Positions 40,748 to 48,274 of a stretch of 48,274 nucleotides of DNA are shown piece after piece. The notes under the pieces are model-generated. The model saw only the letters and a program-made list of their open reading frames with translations. It made no database searches and was not told the origin of the DNA. The DNA is taken from contig JAZRMW010000048.1 of the NCBI GenBank assembly GCA_045647865.1, forward strand, positions 1 to 48,274, written 5' to 3'. The stretch comes from Phocaeicola_A sp045647865. Its GTDB lineage: Bacteria > Bacteroidota > Bacteroidia > Bacteroidales > Bacteroidaceae. Every line of letters begins with the position of its first letter. The stretch's first letter is position 1. A program made the position numbers and the translations under genes.

Positions 40748-42586
40748 TCACCAACTATCAACCAACTCCCTGCACTCCTTGCGGTAATTCCGCACCGTCT
40801 TGTCACTGACATTGGGTGTGGCACGGAAGTGCATGGCCTCATCATCCAATCCCAAAGCTATCAGATAACAGATTGTCCGTTTGGTCAGATTCGTGGTGCA
40901 GCCTTGGATTCGTCCACTCATACCAGGGCATTCCGCATCAAGCAGAGCAATAAGTAGCACCTGTATTTCATCGAAGTCATACGTTCTTCCATATTCCGGC
41001 ACTCCTGACTTCAACCATCTCAACAGAGATAGGGTCGTAGCATCAGTTCCTCGTTGGCGGAAATACTCAATCCTTTCCTTCACCGACATTTCATGATCCA
41101 ATCTCCAATTATCAGCCTCCAGTCTTTTTTGCTGTTTTACGCTCTCCTCCAGTTCCTTTTCCAAATCCCTCTTCTCACGTTTCATGACAGCAAACTCCCT
41201 CTTTAGCGAATCCAGTTCCTCTTTCTGTCCATCAATGATATTACCAGTTTTCTGCAAATTCTCCTCTCGTCTCAATTTGTCCCTCAATTCCTTCTGCTTC
41301 TTGTTGGTCAATACACCTCGCAATCTGGCCATCTCCATTTTTTGGTCATACAGATCTTTTCCCAAATTCTCATTATCCGTTTTATGTGCCAGTTGTTCCT
41401 CCATCAATTGTGCATGCAAAATCCTCTGTCTCCTCCGATGACGTCTGCGAAGGATTCCATACGTTGCCAAACTCCCTGCCAGGATTATCACGATTCCCAC
41501 CGTCAGCATCCAACGCTGACGCTCTCCCTCCAATTTCTCAGTTTCCAGCCATTCTGCTCTGACTCTATGAGGAACAACTGCCACTTCCCTGGTTTTCAAA
41601 CGCATCGTAATTTCATCATGATATATCCGATACAAATCATGGTATTCTTGAGCCTTGGAGATTAACCCTTGTTTTCTGTTGATTCGATACAGATGCAGAT
41701 AACAGCCACGCAACATCAGACTGTCCTTGCTATCCAGCATCTTCTCGGCATAATTCTGTGCCTTTTCATAATGTTTCATCTCATAATAAAGGGTTGCAAG
41801 ACTGGAATAGACGGTGTATATACGTTCATCCTTCATCTGTTGTTCGCATTCCAATAGCATCTCTTCAGCCCGTTCATATTGCTTCGTCTTCCGAAGAAAA
41901 TTGGCATAATCCTTCATGTAAGAATAAAATCTTCTTGGAATGACTCTATCCCTATATTCCATACCTCTTTTAAAATGAAAATCTGCACTGTCCAACATAT
42001 CCATCAATACATAAACATTAGCAATGGCCGCACAGGCTGACATTATATAATGAATGGAATCCCCCCTTGAATAATACAAATATGATTTCTTCAAATAATG
42101 TAATGCCTCTTCATTATTTTTTTCTTTCATCAACAAAGAACCATAATGATTATACAGTAATGCCTTATATTGATTATCCTCCACCCCCTCAAACCATTGT
42201 TCACTCAGAGTAAAAGCTTCAGCAGCTTTTTCCACTTCGCCATTTTCTTTGTGTACCAATCCTTTATAAAGGAAAGCCTTAGCAGCATAATGATGTTCCT
42301 CTTTATTGGTAAAATATTTCACTGCCACATTAATCAGCGAATCATTTCCTAATGGAAGGCGACATTTATGAGTAGTCTGTGTCCAAAGCAGCGCATACAA
42401 TGCATACTGATAATCAGAGAGTTTTTCCGTATCAACCCATTTTTCAAGCATATCCCGAGCACTATCGGGACATACCTCCAAACGATGCTCTACAGCATTC
42501 AGTATTTGTCCATTTTTATCCTTTTCACAAGAGACGGACACGCACAAAAGCAATAAAAACATCCCAAAATACAGTAATTTCATCAT
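40748..42586 (-). CDS. Membrane-anchored TPR regulator with coiled coil and C-terminal HTH-like region
   Basis: A 612-residue protein with an unusual layout. It has a signal peptide with a lipobox-like VSVSC (C20), a helical TPR region (about 60-320; YNHYGSLLMKEKNNEEALHY, AEEMLLECEQQMKDERIY), one transmembrane helix (358-379), a basic stop-transfer RRRHRRRQR, a long coiled coil (about 385-500) and a compact C-terminal domain (538-608) whose KRTICYLIALGL and VSDKTVRNYRKECREL look like a winged-helix or LuxR-like DNA-binding region. TPRs would sense in the periplasm and the C-terminus act in the cytoplasm; similar TPR-TM regulators occur in Bacteroides beside surface-protein genes. It is divergent from the DUF3244/protease cluster. 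Confidence 0.8.
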   Translation of the reverse strand: MMKLLYFGMFLLLLCVSVSCEKDKNGQILNAVEHRLEVCPDSARDMLEKWVDTEKLSDYQYALYALLWTQTTHKCRLPLGNDSLINVAVKYFTNKEEHHYAAKAFLYKGLVHKENGEVEKAAEAFTLSEQWFEGVEDNQYKALLYNHYGSLLMKEKNNEEALHYLKKSYLYYSRGDSIHYIMSACAAIANVYVLMDMLDSADFHFKRGMEYRDRVIPRRFYSYMKDYANFLRKTKQYERAEEMLLECEQQMKDERIYTVYSSLATLYYEMKHYEKAQNYAEKMLDSKDSLMLRGCYLHLYRINRKQGLISKAQEYHDLYRIYHDEITMRLKTREVAVVPHRVRAEWLETEKLEGERQRWMLTVGIVIILAGSLATYGILRRRHRRRQRILHAQLMEEQLAHKTDNENLGKDLYDQKMEMARLRGVLTNKKQKELRDKLRREENLQKTGNIIDGQKEELDSLKREFAVMKREKRDLEKELEESVKQQKRLEADNWRLDHEMSVKERIEYFRQRGTDATTLSLLRWLKSGVPEYGRTYDFDEIQVLLIALLDAECPGMSGRIQGCTTNLTKRTICYLIALGLDDEAMHFRATPNVSDKTVRNYRKECRELVDSW

Positions 42587-42611
42587 ATTTCAGCCTTTTA
42601 GAATCCTTAAA

Positions 42612-42643
42612 CAAAGATAAACAATCTATCTGAACTATCCAAA
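42612..42643 (-). promoter_or_regulatory. Promoter of the TPR regulator gene
   Basis: On the minus strand TTTG (42640-42643), a 20-base spacer and TATCTTTG (42612-42619), 26 bases before the start codon. Confidence 0.75.
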
Positions 42644-42670
42644 CAATTGCTCGAACAATTCTTTTTCACT

Positions 42671-42690
42671 TCTTTTTTTCGAAAAAAAGA
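42671..42690. promoter_or_regulatory. Perfect 20-bp palindrome, candidate operator
   Basis: TCTTTTTTTCGAAAAAAAGA reads the same on both strands and lies upstream of both divergent promoters, about 30 bases beyond the regulator's -33 box. Confidence 0.45.
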
Positions 42691-42842
42691 TTTATTATTT
42701 CTCTCCTCTTTCCTCCCTCATTTCATTTTGTGAAGGCATAGCAAAACTATAAAATTACCACAACCACTTTGAGCACCAAGTATTTACCCCACACATTAAC
42801 ATCTATTCACCTTTTACACATTACAAAAAACATTCATTTTCA

Positions 42843-42875
42843 TTTGGTGGATACATTTTTTCATCCGTAACTTTG
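42843..42875 (+). promoter_or_regulatory. Promoter of the DUF3244/protease cluster
   Basis: TTTG (42843-42846), 21-base spacer, TAACTTTG (42868-42875), 51 bases before the DUF3244 start. Confidence 0.7.
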
Positions 42876-42925
42876 TGAGCAGAAACTTGTATTTCACCAA
42901 ACAAAAAACACTAAAATCTTAACGT

Positions 42926-43342
42926 ATGAAAAAAGTAAATTTAATTAAGGTTATGATGCTGGCCGGCATTCTTCCTTTAAGCGCAGCTATCAGTGGAAAC
43001 GATGACAATGTGACCACAAATGGAGAAGAAAAAGTCATTGAACTTACCAATGTTGGAGAAAGCATAATCGAAGAAAATGTACTCCAAGTCCCCGTCACCG
43101 CCACAGTGAACAACAGTGTATTGAACGTGCACTTCACGGGCAATGTGCCTCATGCAACTGTATCTGTCCAAAATGCACTTACGGGAACTACTGTAAGGCA
43201 TCAGTCCATGTCGGCTATGTCGGGAACTATCTGCACCGTACCCGTTAGCGGCCTGCCTACCGGATTCTACACCGTTTCGGTAACCAATGAACAGAGCGGA
43301 GAGAGTGTAAGTGGAGAATTCGAAAAAGAGACGAAAGAGTAA
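42926..43342 (+). CDS. Small secreted DUF3244-type protein
   Basis: A 138-residue exported protein with signal peptide (MKKVNLIKVMMLAGILPLSA). The mature part is a beta-sandwich-like domain: ENVLQVPVTATVNNSVLNVHF, ATVSVQNALTGTTV and the closing GLPTGFYTVSVTNEQSGESV, followed by a charged tail. This pattern matches my memory of DUF3244, small Bacteroides proteins of unknown function that are often close to secreted cysteine proteases. The closing strand pattern is also similar to the sorting domain of the next gene. Possible roles are protease inhibitor, chaperone or adhesin subunit; none is shown by the sequence. Confidence 0.7.
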   Translation: MKKVNLIKVMMLAGILPLSAAISGNDDNVTTNGEEKVIELTNVGESIIEENVLQVPVTATVNNSVLNVHFTGNVPHATVSVQNALTGTTVRHQSMSAMSGTICTVPVSGLPTGFYTVSVTNEQSGESVSGEFEKETKE

Positions 43343-43371
43343 AATCCATTCAATCAACACAGTAACAATTC

Positions 43372-43413
43372 GGAAAGGTAATGCCTGTCAAATCAGGCAG
43401 GTATTGCCTTTCC
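43372..43413 (+). terminator. Intercistronic hairpin after the DUF3244 gene
   Basis: GGAAAGGTAATGCCTG pairs with CAGGC and ATTGCCTTTCC, with small bulges. It has no strong T-run (TATTATTCT follows), so it is likelier a partial terminator or mRNA stabiliser between DUF3244 and the next gene. Confidence 0.5.
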
Positions 43414-43455
43414 TATTATTCTAAAATCATTTATTAACTAAAAACTTCATTAATC

Positions 43456-44688
43456 ATGAAAAAGATTTTTTTTATTGCAAGCATGATGCTTGCTACTGTT
43501 TTCGCACAGGCACAGTTGAAAGTTTATGAAAATGGTAGTGTCGCAATCAATACGACAGAAACACCTGTTGGAGACTTCGCTATCGGATATGCGGGTAATT
43601 CTCAGTTTAACAATAGTATTACAGCAAATAATAGTGGATTATACGTCAGAAGGTATGGAACTCAAACAATCAACTTCAACTGGTGGAGAGCCATAGAAGG
43701 ATACGCTTCCCCTATCACTGGAGATTTCAATATTGGAGTAAGAGGAAGTGTAACTTCTACAACTGAACAAAGTGGCGGTAGAGCATACGGAGTATGGGGA
43801 CAAGCAAGCAATACAACAAGTGGTTACAACTACGGAGTCTTCGGTACGTTATTGGGAGCACGCAATGGATCTGCAATTTACGGTACAACTTATGCTGACA
43901 ATGGAGAAAATACTGGAGGACGATTTGCCGGCTACTTTAATGGTGACGTTAAAGTTACAGGAACATTATATGCTCCATATTTAACCACTGTAGCTGCATC
44001 TGCTAATAATACGACATCCACTATTGCTTTAGCTACAAATACGACAGAAGAGACCGTAACTGAAAAAATGTCTCAACTTTCTACCATTCAGTTCAATTTA
44101 AATTATCCTGTAGCAACTGCATCTACTCTTGCAGAAGGAGATACAATAGAGAATGTCACACTGTCAACGACAGAAATACAAGCAATGCAAAAGAATCATT
44201 ACGGACTGGTTGCAACCCAACTCCAGCAAGTATATCCAGACCTCGTATATGAGAATCAAAACGGAGAACTATGCATCAACTACATTGAGATGATTCCCCT
44301 GATCGTACAATCCATCAATGAGTTGAATGCACGTCTTGAAACACAAGAAAATGGAGGTAATTATGAAGTAATGGCATATACCCGTTCTAGAGGTGCAAAC
44401 AGTATAGAGAGTGAAACAGCTATAACCGTCCCCATATTGGAACAGAATGATCCAAATCCCTTTACGGAAAATACAATCATCAGCTATACTTTACCTGAAA
44501 GTACAACAAAGGCTGTCATTTATATCTACGATATGAACGGTACACAGTTGCAACAAATTCCTCTTACAGAAAGAGGAAAATCCAGCATCACCGTCAACGG
44601 TGGCGAACTGAATGCGGGCATGTATCTCTACTCACTCATTGCAGACGGAAAGGTAATTGATACCAAACGGATGATTCTGACGAAATAA
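43456..44688 (+). CDS. T9SS-sorted surface protein with degenerate S74-like segment
   Basis: A 410-residue exported protein. A signal peptide (ends FAQAQ) precedes a repetitive, Gly/Asn/Thr-rich beta region (about 20-175; GRAYGVWGQASN, YNYGVFGT, GGRFAGYFNGD). Residues 247-295 (NHYGLVATQLQQVYPDLVYE, NYIEMIPLIVQSINEL) resemble the C-terminal part of the S74 intramolecular chaperone domain of tail fibres, but the SDxRLK catalytic element is missing. Residues 328-410 form a type IX secretion sorting domain (LEQNDPNPFTENTIISYTLP, GELNAGMYLYSLIADGK). It is likely secreted through T9SS and attached to the surface. The acyltransferase gene follows after 13 bases. Confidence 0.82.
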   Translation: MKKIFFIASMMLATVFAQAQLKVYENGSVAINTTETPVGDFAIGYAGNSQFNNSITANNSGLYVRRYGTQTINFNWWRAIEGYASPITGDFNIGVRGSVTSTTEQSGGRAYGVWGQASNTTSGYNYGVFGTLLGARNGSAIYGTTYADNGENTGGRFAGYFNGDVKVTGTLYAPYLTTVAASANNTTSTIALATNTTEETVTEKMSQLSTIQFNLNYPVATASTLAEGDTIENVTLSTTEIQAMQKNHYGLVATQLQQVYPDLVYENQNGELCINYIEMIPLIVQSINELNARLETQENGGNYEVMAYTRSRGANSIESETAITVPILEQNDPNPFTENTIISYTLPESTTKAVIYIYDMNGTQLQQIPLTERGKSSITVNGGELNAGMYLYSLIADGKVIDTKRMILTK

Positions 44689-44701
44689 AAGCAACTCAGA
44701 C

Positions 44702-45652
44702 ATGAAAACGTATGTACCACAACTGGATTACCTGAAGAGCATCTTCATTGTACTGATGATACTCTTCCATCTGGTTTATATAGGAGATACCTATCCCTAT
44801 ATGAAGCAAATGGTATATACGTTTCACATGCCTGTTTTTCTCATTCTGTCAGGTTATCTGTCACAAACAGATAAATCGGCAAAAGAGTTCCTGTGTTCCA
44901 CATGGTGGATGTTTGTACCATACACCATCATGGAAATGGGTTATGTACTGACGGCATCAGTGCTACCTGTACGTGAGCATGTTGGTGAATTAAGCCTGAA
45001 GATGTTATTCACAAAAGTGTTCATCGACCCCATAGGGCCGTATTGGTATCTGCATACATTGATTGTATGTCGCACTGTACACTATGCCGTTGCACTATTA
45101 GTTGGGTATAGATTGTCTCTGCTTTCTTTTCTTATAGTCTTGGGACTCTGCTATTGGGGACTTTCGGAAAGTTTGGACGTGATGGACTTTGCCTATTCCA
45201 TGTATTTTTTGGCTGGCATATGTATTCACACATGCAAAGTACAGTTTCTTGAACTCTTCCAACCTTCTGTATGGAGTTTCGTGCCGTTAGTTATTCTCTG
45301 CAGCAAACAGGAAAATCTGTTGGGGCTGAAACTGGCTGGAGTCATCATCACTTATCTTACTGTAAGTCTGCTACTTTGGATTTATCCACATTTACCAGCA
45401 AAGGCTAAGGAAATCTGTCATTTGATTGGACGAAATACACTTTCCATACTACTGTTCTCACCCATTTTCACCATGCTTTCACGCATATATCTACCTCTAT
45501 TCATGTTCGATGAATCAGGCAGTTGTTTTGCCATTTTCACCATTGTACTCACCATTTTCGGATGTATGGCTATTACGTGGTGTATGGACAAAACAAAACT
45601 TTCACGATGGTTCTTCGGACGTGAGAAATATTTAATTATTAACCAAAAATAA
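44702..45652 (+). CDS. Membrane acyltransferase (acyltransferase 3 family)
   Basis: A 316-residue inner-membrane protein with about ten hydrophobic helices. The opening PQLDYLKSIFIVLMILFHLV and the FHMPVFLILSGYLSQ motif are characteristic of acyltransferase 3 (OafA/WecH/NodX-like) enzymes, which acetylate or otherwise acylate sugars of surface glycans. PIGPYWYLHTLIVCR is also conserved. The acceptor is unknown; its place between a T9SS cargo gene and a protease gene (13 and 7 bases) suggests it modifies a glycan used by these surface proteins, but this is inference. Confidence 0.85.
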   Translation: MKTYVPQLDYLKSIFIVLMILFHLVYIGDTYPYMKQMVYTFHMPVFLILSGYLSQTDKSAKEFLCSTWWMFVPYTIMEMGYVLTASVLPVREHVGELSLKMLFTKVFIDPIGPYWYLHTLIVCRTVHYAVALLVGYRLSLLSFLIVLGLCYWGLSESLDVMDFAYSMYFLAGICIHTCKVQFLELFQPSVWSFVPLVILCSKQENLLGLKLAGVIITYLTVSLLLWIYPHLPAKAKEICHLIGRNTLSILLFSPIFTMLSRIYLPLFMFDESGSCFAIFTIVLTIFGCMAITWCMDKTKLSRWFFGREKYLIINQK

Positions 45653-45659
45653 ATGAAAT

Positions 45660-47642
45660 ATGAAACGAATATATCTGATTTTATTAGGGATTGTAGGATG
45701 GACATTCTTGATTAAAGCTCAAAATGTCATCGCCACATTGGCACTGTCCCACATAGAAGATACATATATACAACAAAATCCCATTATACAGAATGATACT
45801 GTGATAAGGCTCAACTATCCGAAAACCATTACGGGATTATCCATTTCGGGAACGGCCACACTCAGGCATTCATCAAACAGTCTGGTTCGAATCACTTTAG
45901 AAGATGACTACAACACTGAATGGCTGGTATATGAGTTGTTCCCTCTGTTGGCAGACAGTACCACCACATCGTTCAACAACGTGGCCTTTGAAACATCAGC
46001 ATTAGACAACGTGACAGCCAAGCAATTGAATATCAAAATCATCAATGCGTCGCTTCAGTTGGACCAAATAAACACTACCGACCAATCAATCGCAAACTAT
46101 TCCTCACAACAAAACCGAATGATGGAAGCACAGAGTTCGTACATCATTGACAAACTGAATGAAAATCTGGAAGAACGAAATATTCCGTGGCGGGCAGGGG
46201 AGACATCCATCTCGCAGATGACGTATGAAGAGAAGAAAGCCATATTCGGGGGTAAAGTGCCCAATCTCGGAGGATTGGAATATTACAAAGGAGGTATTTT
46301 TATCATGCCAAGTAATGATGGCGGTACAAATCCCTCTCTTTCAAATGTTCTTTCTCCACTTGCAGAGACAACAAGCAATACCACAACAGAAGACCCATAC
46401 GTTAAGGAATGGGACTGGAGAAACAGACATGGAAAAAATTGGATGACTCCAGTAAAGAACCAAGGTTCATGCGGATCATGTTGGGCATTTGCAACCATCG
46501 GAGTATTGGAGGCTTATACAAACTTGTATTACAATCAACTACTGAATTTGGACTTGTCGGAACAAGAATTGGTTTCATGCGTTTACACAGATGACCCAAC
46601 AACCAATAAAGATGAAGGTGGTTGTGGAGGCGGAAATTTCCTCTACGCATTCAATTACATCAAAACCTATGGTGTAATGGATGAAGAATCGTTTCCCTAT
46701 TTGGATGCAAATGGCAATTGCGAAGAAAAACCATCGACATCAAACGAACGGATTTACGCATACAACTATACAGACTCGAAATGGAGAGACCAAGAGAACA
46801 ATCAAAAATTCTATTATTACCTTCCATTCGACATCAATGAAGTGAAAAAGCGTTTGTTCCATTCGCCTGCCTATATCAGCATACCAATGTGGCAACACGA
46901 TATGGTACTGACTGGTTTCACGGTTTTAGAGGAAGGAGACACCGTTAGTTTGGATCCATACCGAATGCATATAATTACAGAAGGAGAACCATGGATAGGA
47001 CAAACAGCTCTGATTGTCAAGAACAGTTGGGGAGAAGATTGGGGCATAAACGGATATCTACATTTCGCATTCAGCGACAGTACAACCATTGGAATTTATC
47101 AATTCAAGGATGCCATAAGTAGCATAAACCACACCACTGACGACATAGTAAAGGCAGACAATGACAAAGATGGATATTATTTCACAGGAATTGTCCACAA
47201 TCCACCCGTAAGGTATCCGAGTGAAATGGATTCTGACGACACAGACCCCGACCATGCCGTATTGGATCAATATGGAAACCTGCAGAGAATTATTCCTGAC
47301 ACATTAGAATTGACAAGACAAGAGAATGATTCTATCTTATATCCGCAATACGAATATTTCGGTTATATCCACCCGCATTTAATCATTAAATCAGGTTATA
47401 CATTTTCTATCATTCAAGATCATTTCATGTATAAAGATGCAACAATCACTGTTGAACCATACGCAACTCTAAATATTGATAGCGGAAGCGTTGACCAAGC
47501 TGATATAACTGTCAAGGCTGGAGGGACATTGAATATGACCAATGGAGCGCACATTACCCTAAGGAATGCCGACTGTTTCCACGCAGAAAAAGGAAGTACT
47601 GTCAATATTGGAAACGGATGTTCTATTGATATAGGGGAATAA
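45660..47642 (+). CDS. Secreted papain-like (C1) cysteine protease with calcium-loop and beta-helix tail
   Basis: A 660-residue exported protease. A signal peptide (ends TFLIKAQ) is followed by a non-catalytic domain (20-170), a propeptide-like stretch (SQMTYEEKKAIFGG, 185-198) and the C1 catalytic domain (about 250-490). Q268 and C274 are in NQGSCGSCWAF, H413 in QHDMVLTGF and N455 in KNSWGEDWGINGY, so the full papain set is present. Next come an Asp-rich, calcium-type loop (DNDKDGYYFTGI with EMDSDDTDPDHA, 500-533) and a C-terminal repetitive beta-helix (ITVEPYATLNIDSGS and on). There is no recognisable T9SS sorting domain, unlike the neighbouring cargo. Confidence 0.9.
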   Translation: MKRIYLILLGIVGWTFLIKAQNVIATLALSHIEDTYIQQNPIIQNDTVIRLNYPKTITGLSISGTATLRHSSNSLVRITLEDDYNTEWLVYELFPLLADSTTTSFNNVAFETSALDNVTAKQLNIKIINASLQLDQINTTDQSIANYSSQQNRMMEAQSSYIIDKLNENLEERNIPWRAGETSISQMTYEEKKAIFGGKVPNLGGLEYYKGGIFIMPSNDGGTNPSLSNVLSPLAETTSNTTTEDPYVKEWDWRNRHGKNWMTPVKNQGSCGSCWAFATIGVLEAYTNLYYNQLLNLDLSEQELVSCVYTDDPTTNKDEGGCGGGNFLYAFNYIKTYGVMDEESFPYLDANGNCEEKPSTSNERIYAYNYTDSKWRDQENNQKFYYYLPFDINEVKKRLFHSPAYISIPMWQHDMVLTGFTVLEEGDTVSLDPYRMHIITEGEPWIGQTALIVKNSWGEDWGINGYLHFAFSDSTTIGIYQFKDAISSINHTTDDIVKADNDKDGYYFTGIVHNPPVRYPSEMDSDDTDPDHAVLDQYGNLQRIIPDTLELTRQENDSILYPQYEYFGYIHPHLIIKSGYTFSIIQDHFMYKDATITVEPYATLNIDSGSVDQADITVKAGGTLNMTNGAHITLRNADCFHAEKGSTVNIGNGCSIDIGE

Positions 47643-47776
47643 CATTTTATTTTGGCTATAAGATAGAGACAAAGAAAATACCGCATTAATTTATTTATCA
47701 ACACTTTAAAATTCAAAAGATTGAAAAATAAAAGATAATAAGAGAAGAAACATCTAAGGAAATAACCCTCCCAAAA

Positions 47777-47818
47777 TTTGCATCGGTGAATAATTATCTC
47801 TATATTTGCCGATGCAAA
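47777..47818 (+). promoter_or_regulatory. Promoter embraced by an inverted repeat, last gene of the window
   Basis: TTTG (47777-47780), 20-base spacer, TATATTTG (47801-47808), 30 bases before the start codon. TTTGCATCGG (47777-47786) and its complement CCGATGCAAA (47809-47818) cover the -33 box and the likely transcription start. Confidence 0.7.
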
Positions 47819-47838
47819 CATAAAAAAACATTATTGCC

Positions 47839-48274
47839 ATGAAGAGATTTACTTTATTCTTATTGATGATTGCCGGTCTGCTGAGCGGACGGGCAAGCGG
47901 AACATGGAATCAGTTCTTGACCATGGAGACTGACACGGCCGAGTATGTGACACCCAAAGACACGACGGTATATCTCCCGCCTGTGGATACCACACACTAC
48001 GAACCTGTGGATACGGGTGAGGTGGTGAAACCCAATGTGCCCAACAAACCTGTCATCTATGTTCCCACCATCCGCGAAGAGGACAATGTAACGGAGTATC
48101 CGCACAATCCGGCGGTAGATGATATGCTATCGACAGAGAAGCCTGCCAAGCAGGAGTTCACCATGACTATCGAAGGGGAGTACCTGTGCATCAAAGGTAC
48201 ACTGATGGCTCGCGGATACGGCAAACACTATATCCATTGCCAAATCATCGGTGACTCGGTACACCTGCAACGCT
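47839..48274 (+). CDS. Secreted protein of unknown function (partial, 3' end outside window)
   Basis: The frame opens at 47839 after ttattgcc and stays open for 145 codons to the window edge. A signal peptide (MKRFTLFLLMIAGLLSGRAS) precedes a Pro/Thr/Asp/Val-rich, probably extended stretch (EYVTPKDTTVYLPPVDTTHY) and then a beta-rich segment (FTMTIEGEYLCIKGTLM, YIHCQIIGDSVHLQ) that is broadly like the start of small secreted sandwich proteins. I do not recognise the family. It has its own promoter, so it is a separate transcript from the protease cluster 196 bases upstream. Base composition is more G+C-rich than the protease gene. Confidence 0.7.
   Translation, partial: MKRFTLFLLMIAGLLSGRASGTWNQFLTMETDTAEYVTPKDTTVYLPPVDTTHYEPVDTGEVVKPNVPNKPVIYVPTIREEDNVTEYPHNPAVDDMLSTEKPAKQEFTMTIEGEYLCIKGTLMARGYGKHYIHCQIIGDSVHLQR

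Larger units (their letters stand above)
42587..42925. other. Divergent regulatory region of the TPR regulator and the protease cluster
   Basis: Two full consensus promoters point outward (42612-42643 minus; 42843-42875 plus). Between them lie an imperfect dyad AATTGCTCGAACAATT (42646-42661) and a perfect 20-bp palindrome (42671-42690). No coding sequence. Confidence 0.65.

Noticed and set aside
42926..47642. Prophage origin of the cluster because of the tail-fibre-like segment
   Set aside because: No capsid, terminase, integrase or lysis gene is present, and the protein carries a signal peptide and a T9SS sorting domain.

Overview
This window is a chromosomal segment of a gut-type Bacteroidales bacterium, most likely Bacteroidaceae (Bacteroides or Phocaeicola-like). 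The evidence is the recurring promoter signature TAnnTTTG, often with TTTG 19-21 bases upstream, and the protein content: DUF4290, DUF5686, DUF3244, a Bacteroidetes-type LptD, an outer-membrane barrel protein of the TonB-receptor type, and a type IX secretion sorting domain. No rRNA, tRNA, CRISPR array, integrase or transposase gene was found.

Layout. 1-1716: the 5' part of a fimbrillin-like lipoprotein (minus strand) with two small leader-like ORFs upstream of it, then about 1 kb without genes that is packed with inverted and tandem repeats. 1717-8160: an NfnAB-like flavin/Fe-S oxidoreductase fusion, a small unknown protein, serS, a secreted GHL10-type glycoside hydrolase-like protein, and a 243-bp MITE-like element. 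8161-14349: a glycine-rich outer-membrane barrel protein, then aroB and eno, then 500 bp of palindromes and duplicated promoters. 14350-17544: a compact operon tsaB, DUF4290, murA, rimM. 17642-20688: pflB and pflA (formate fermentation). 20948-26362: an SGNH hydrolase, the minus-strand cluster sigma-54 activator, lptE, conserved unknown, secG, and the divergent glyA. 26439-31597: a same-strand run EamA transporter, GH26, GH28, glutamine synthetase, which links plant polysaccharide breakdown with nitrogen assimilation at least by position. 31773-40689: M3 peptidase, glycosyltransferase, DUF5686 protein and LptD.

40748-48274 is the most accessory-looking part. A membrane-bound TPR regulator (lipobox, TPR helices, transmembrane segment, coiled coil, C-terminal HTH-like region) is divergent from a tight cluster encoding a DUF3244 protein, a T9SS cargo with a degenerate S74-like segment, a membrane acyltransferase, and a papain-like protease with a calcium-loop and beta-helix tail. 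A further secreted protein follows; its promoter is embraced by an inverted repeat. I propose this as a regulated cell-surface protease module; that is inference.

Housekeeping calls (serS, aroB, eno, murA, rimM, pflAB, secG, glyA) are secure. Roles of the small secreted proteins, the leader ORFs and all repeat elements are uncertain. All assignments were made by eye from motifs; no database search was run.
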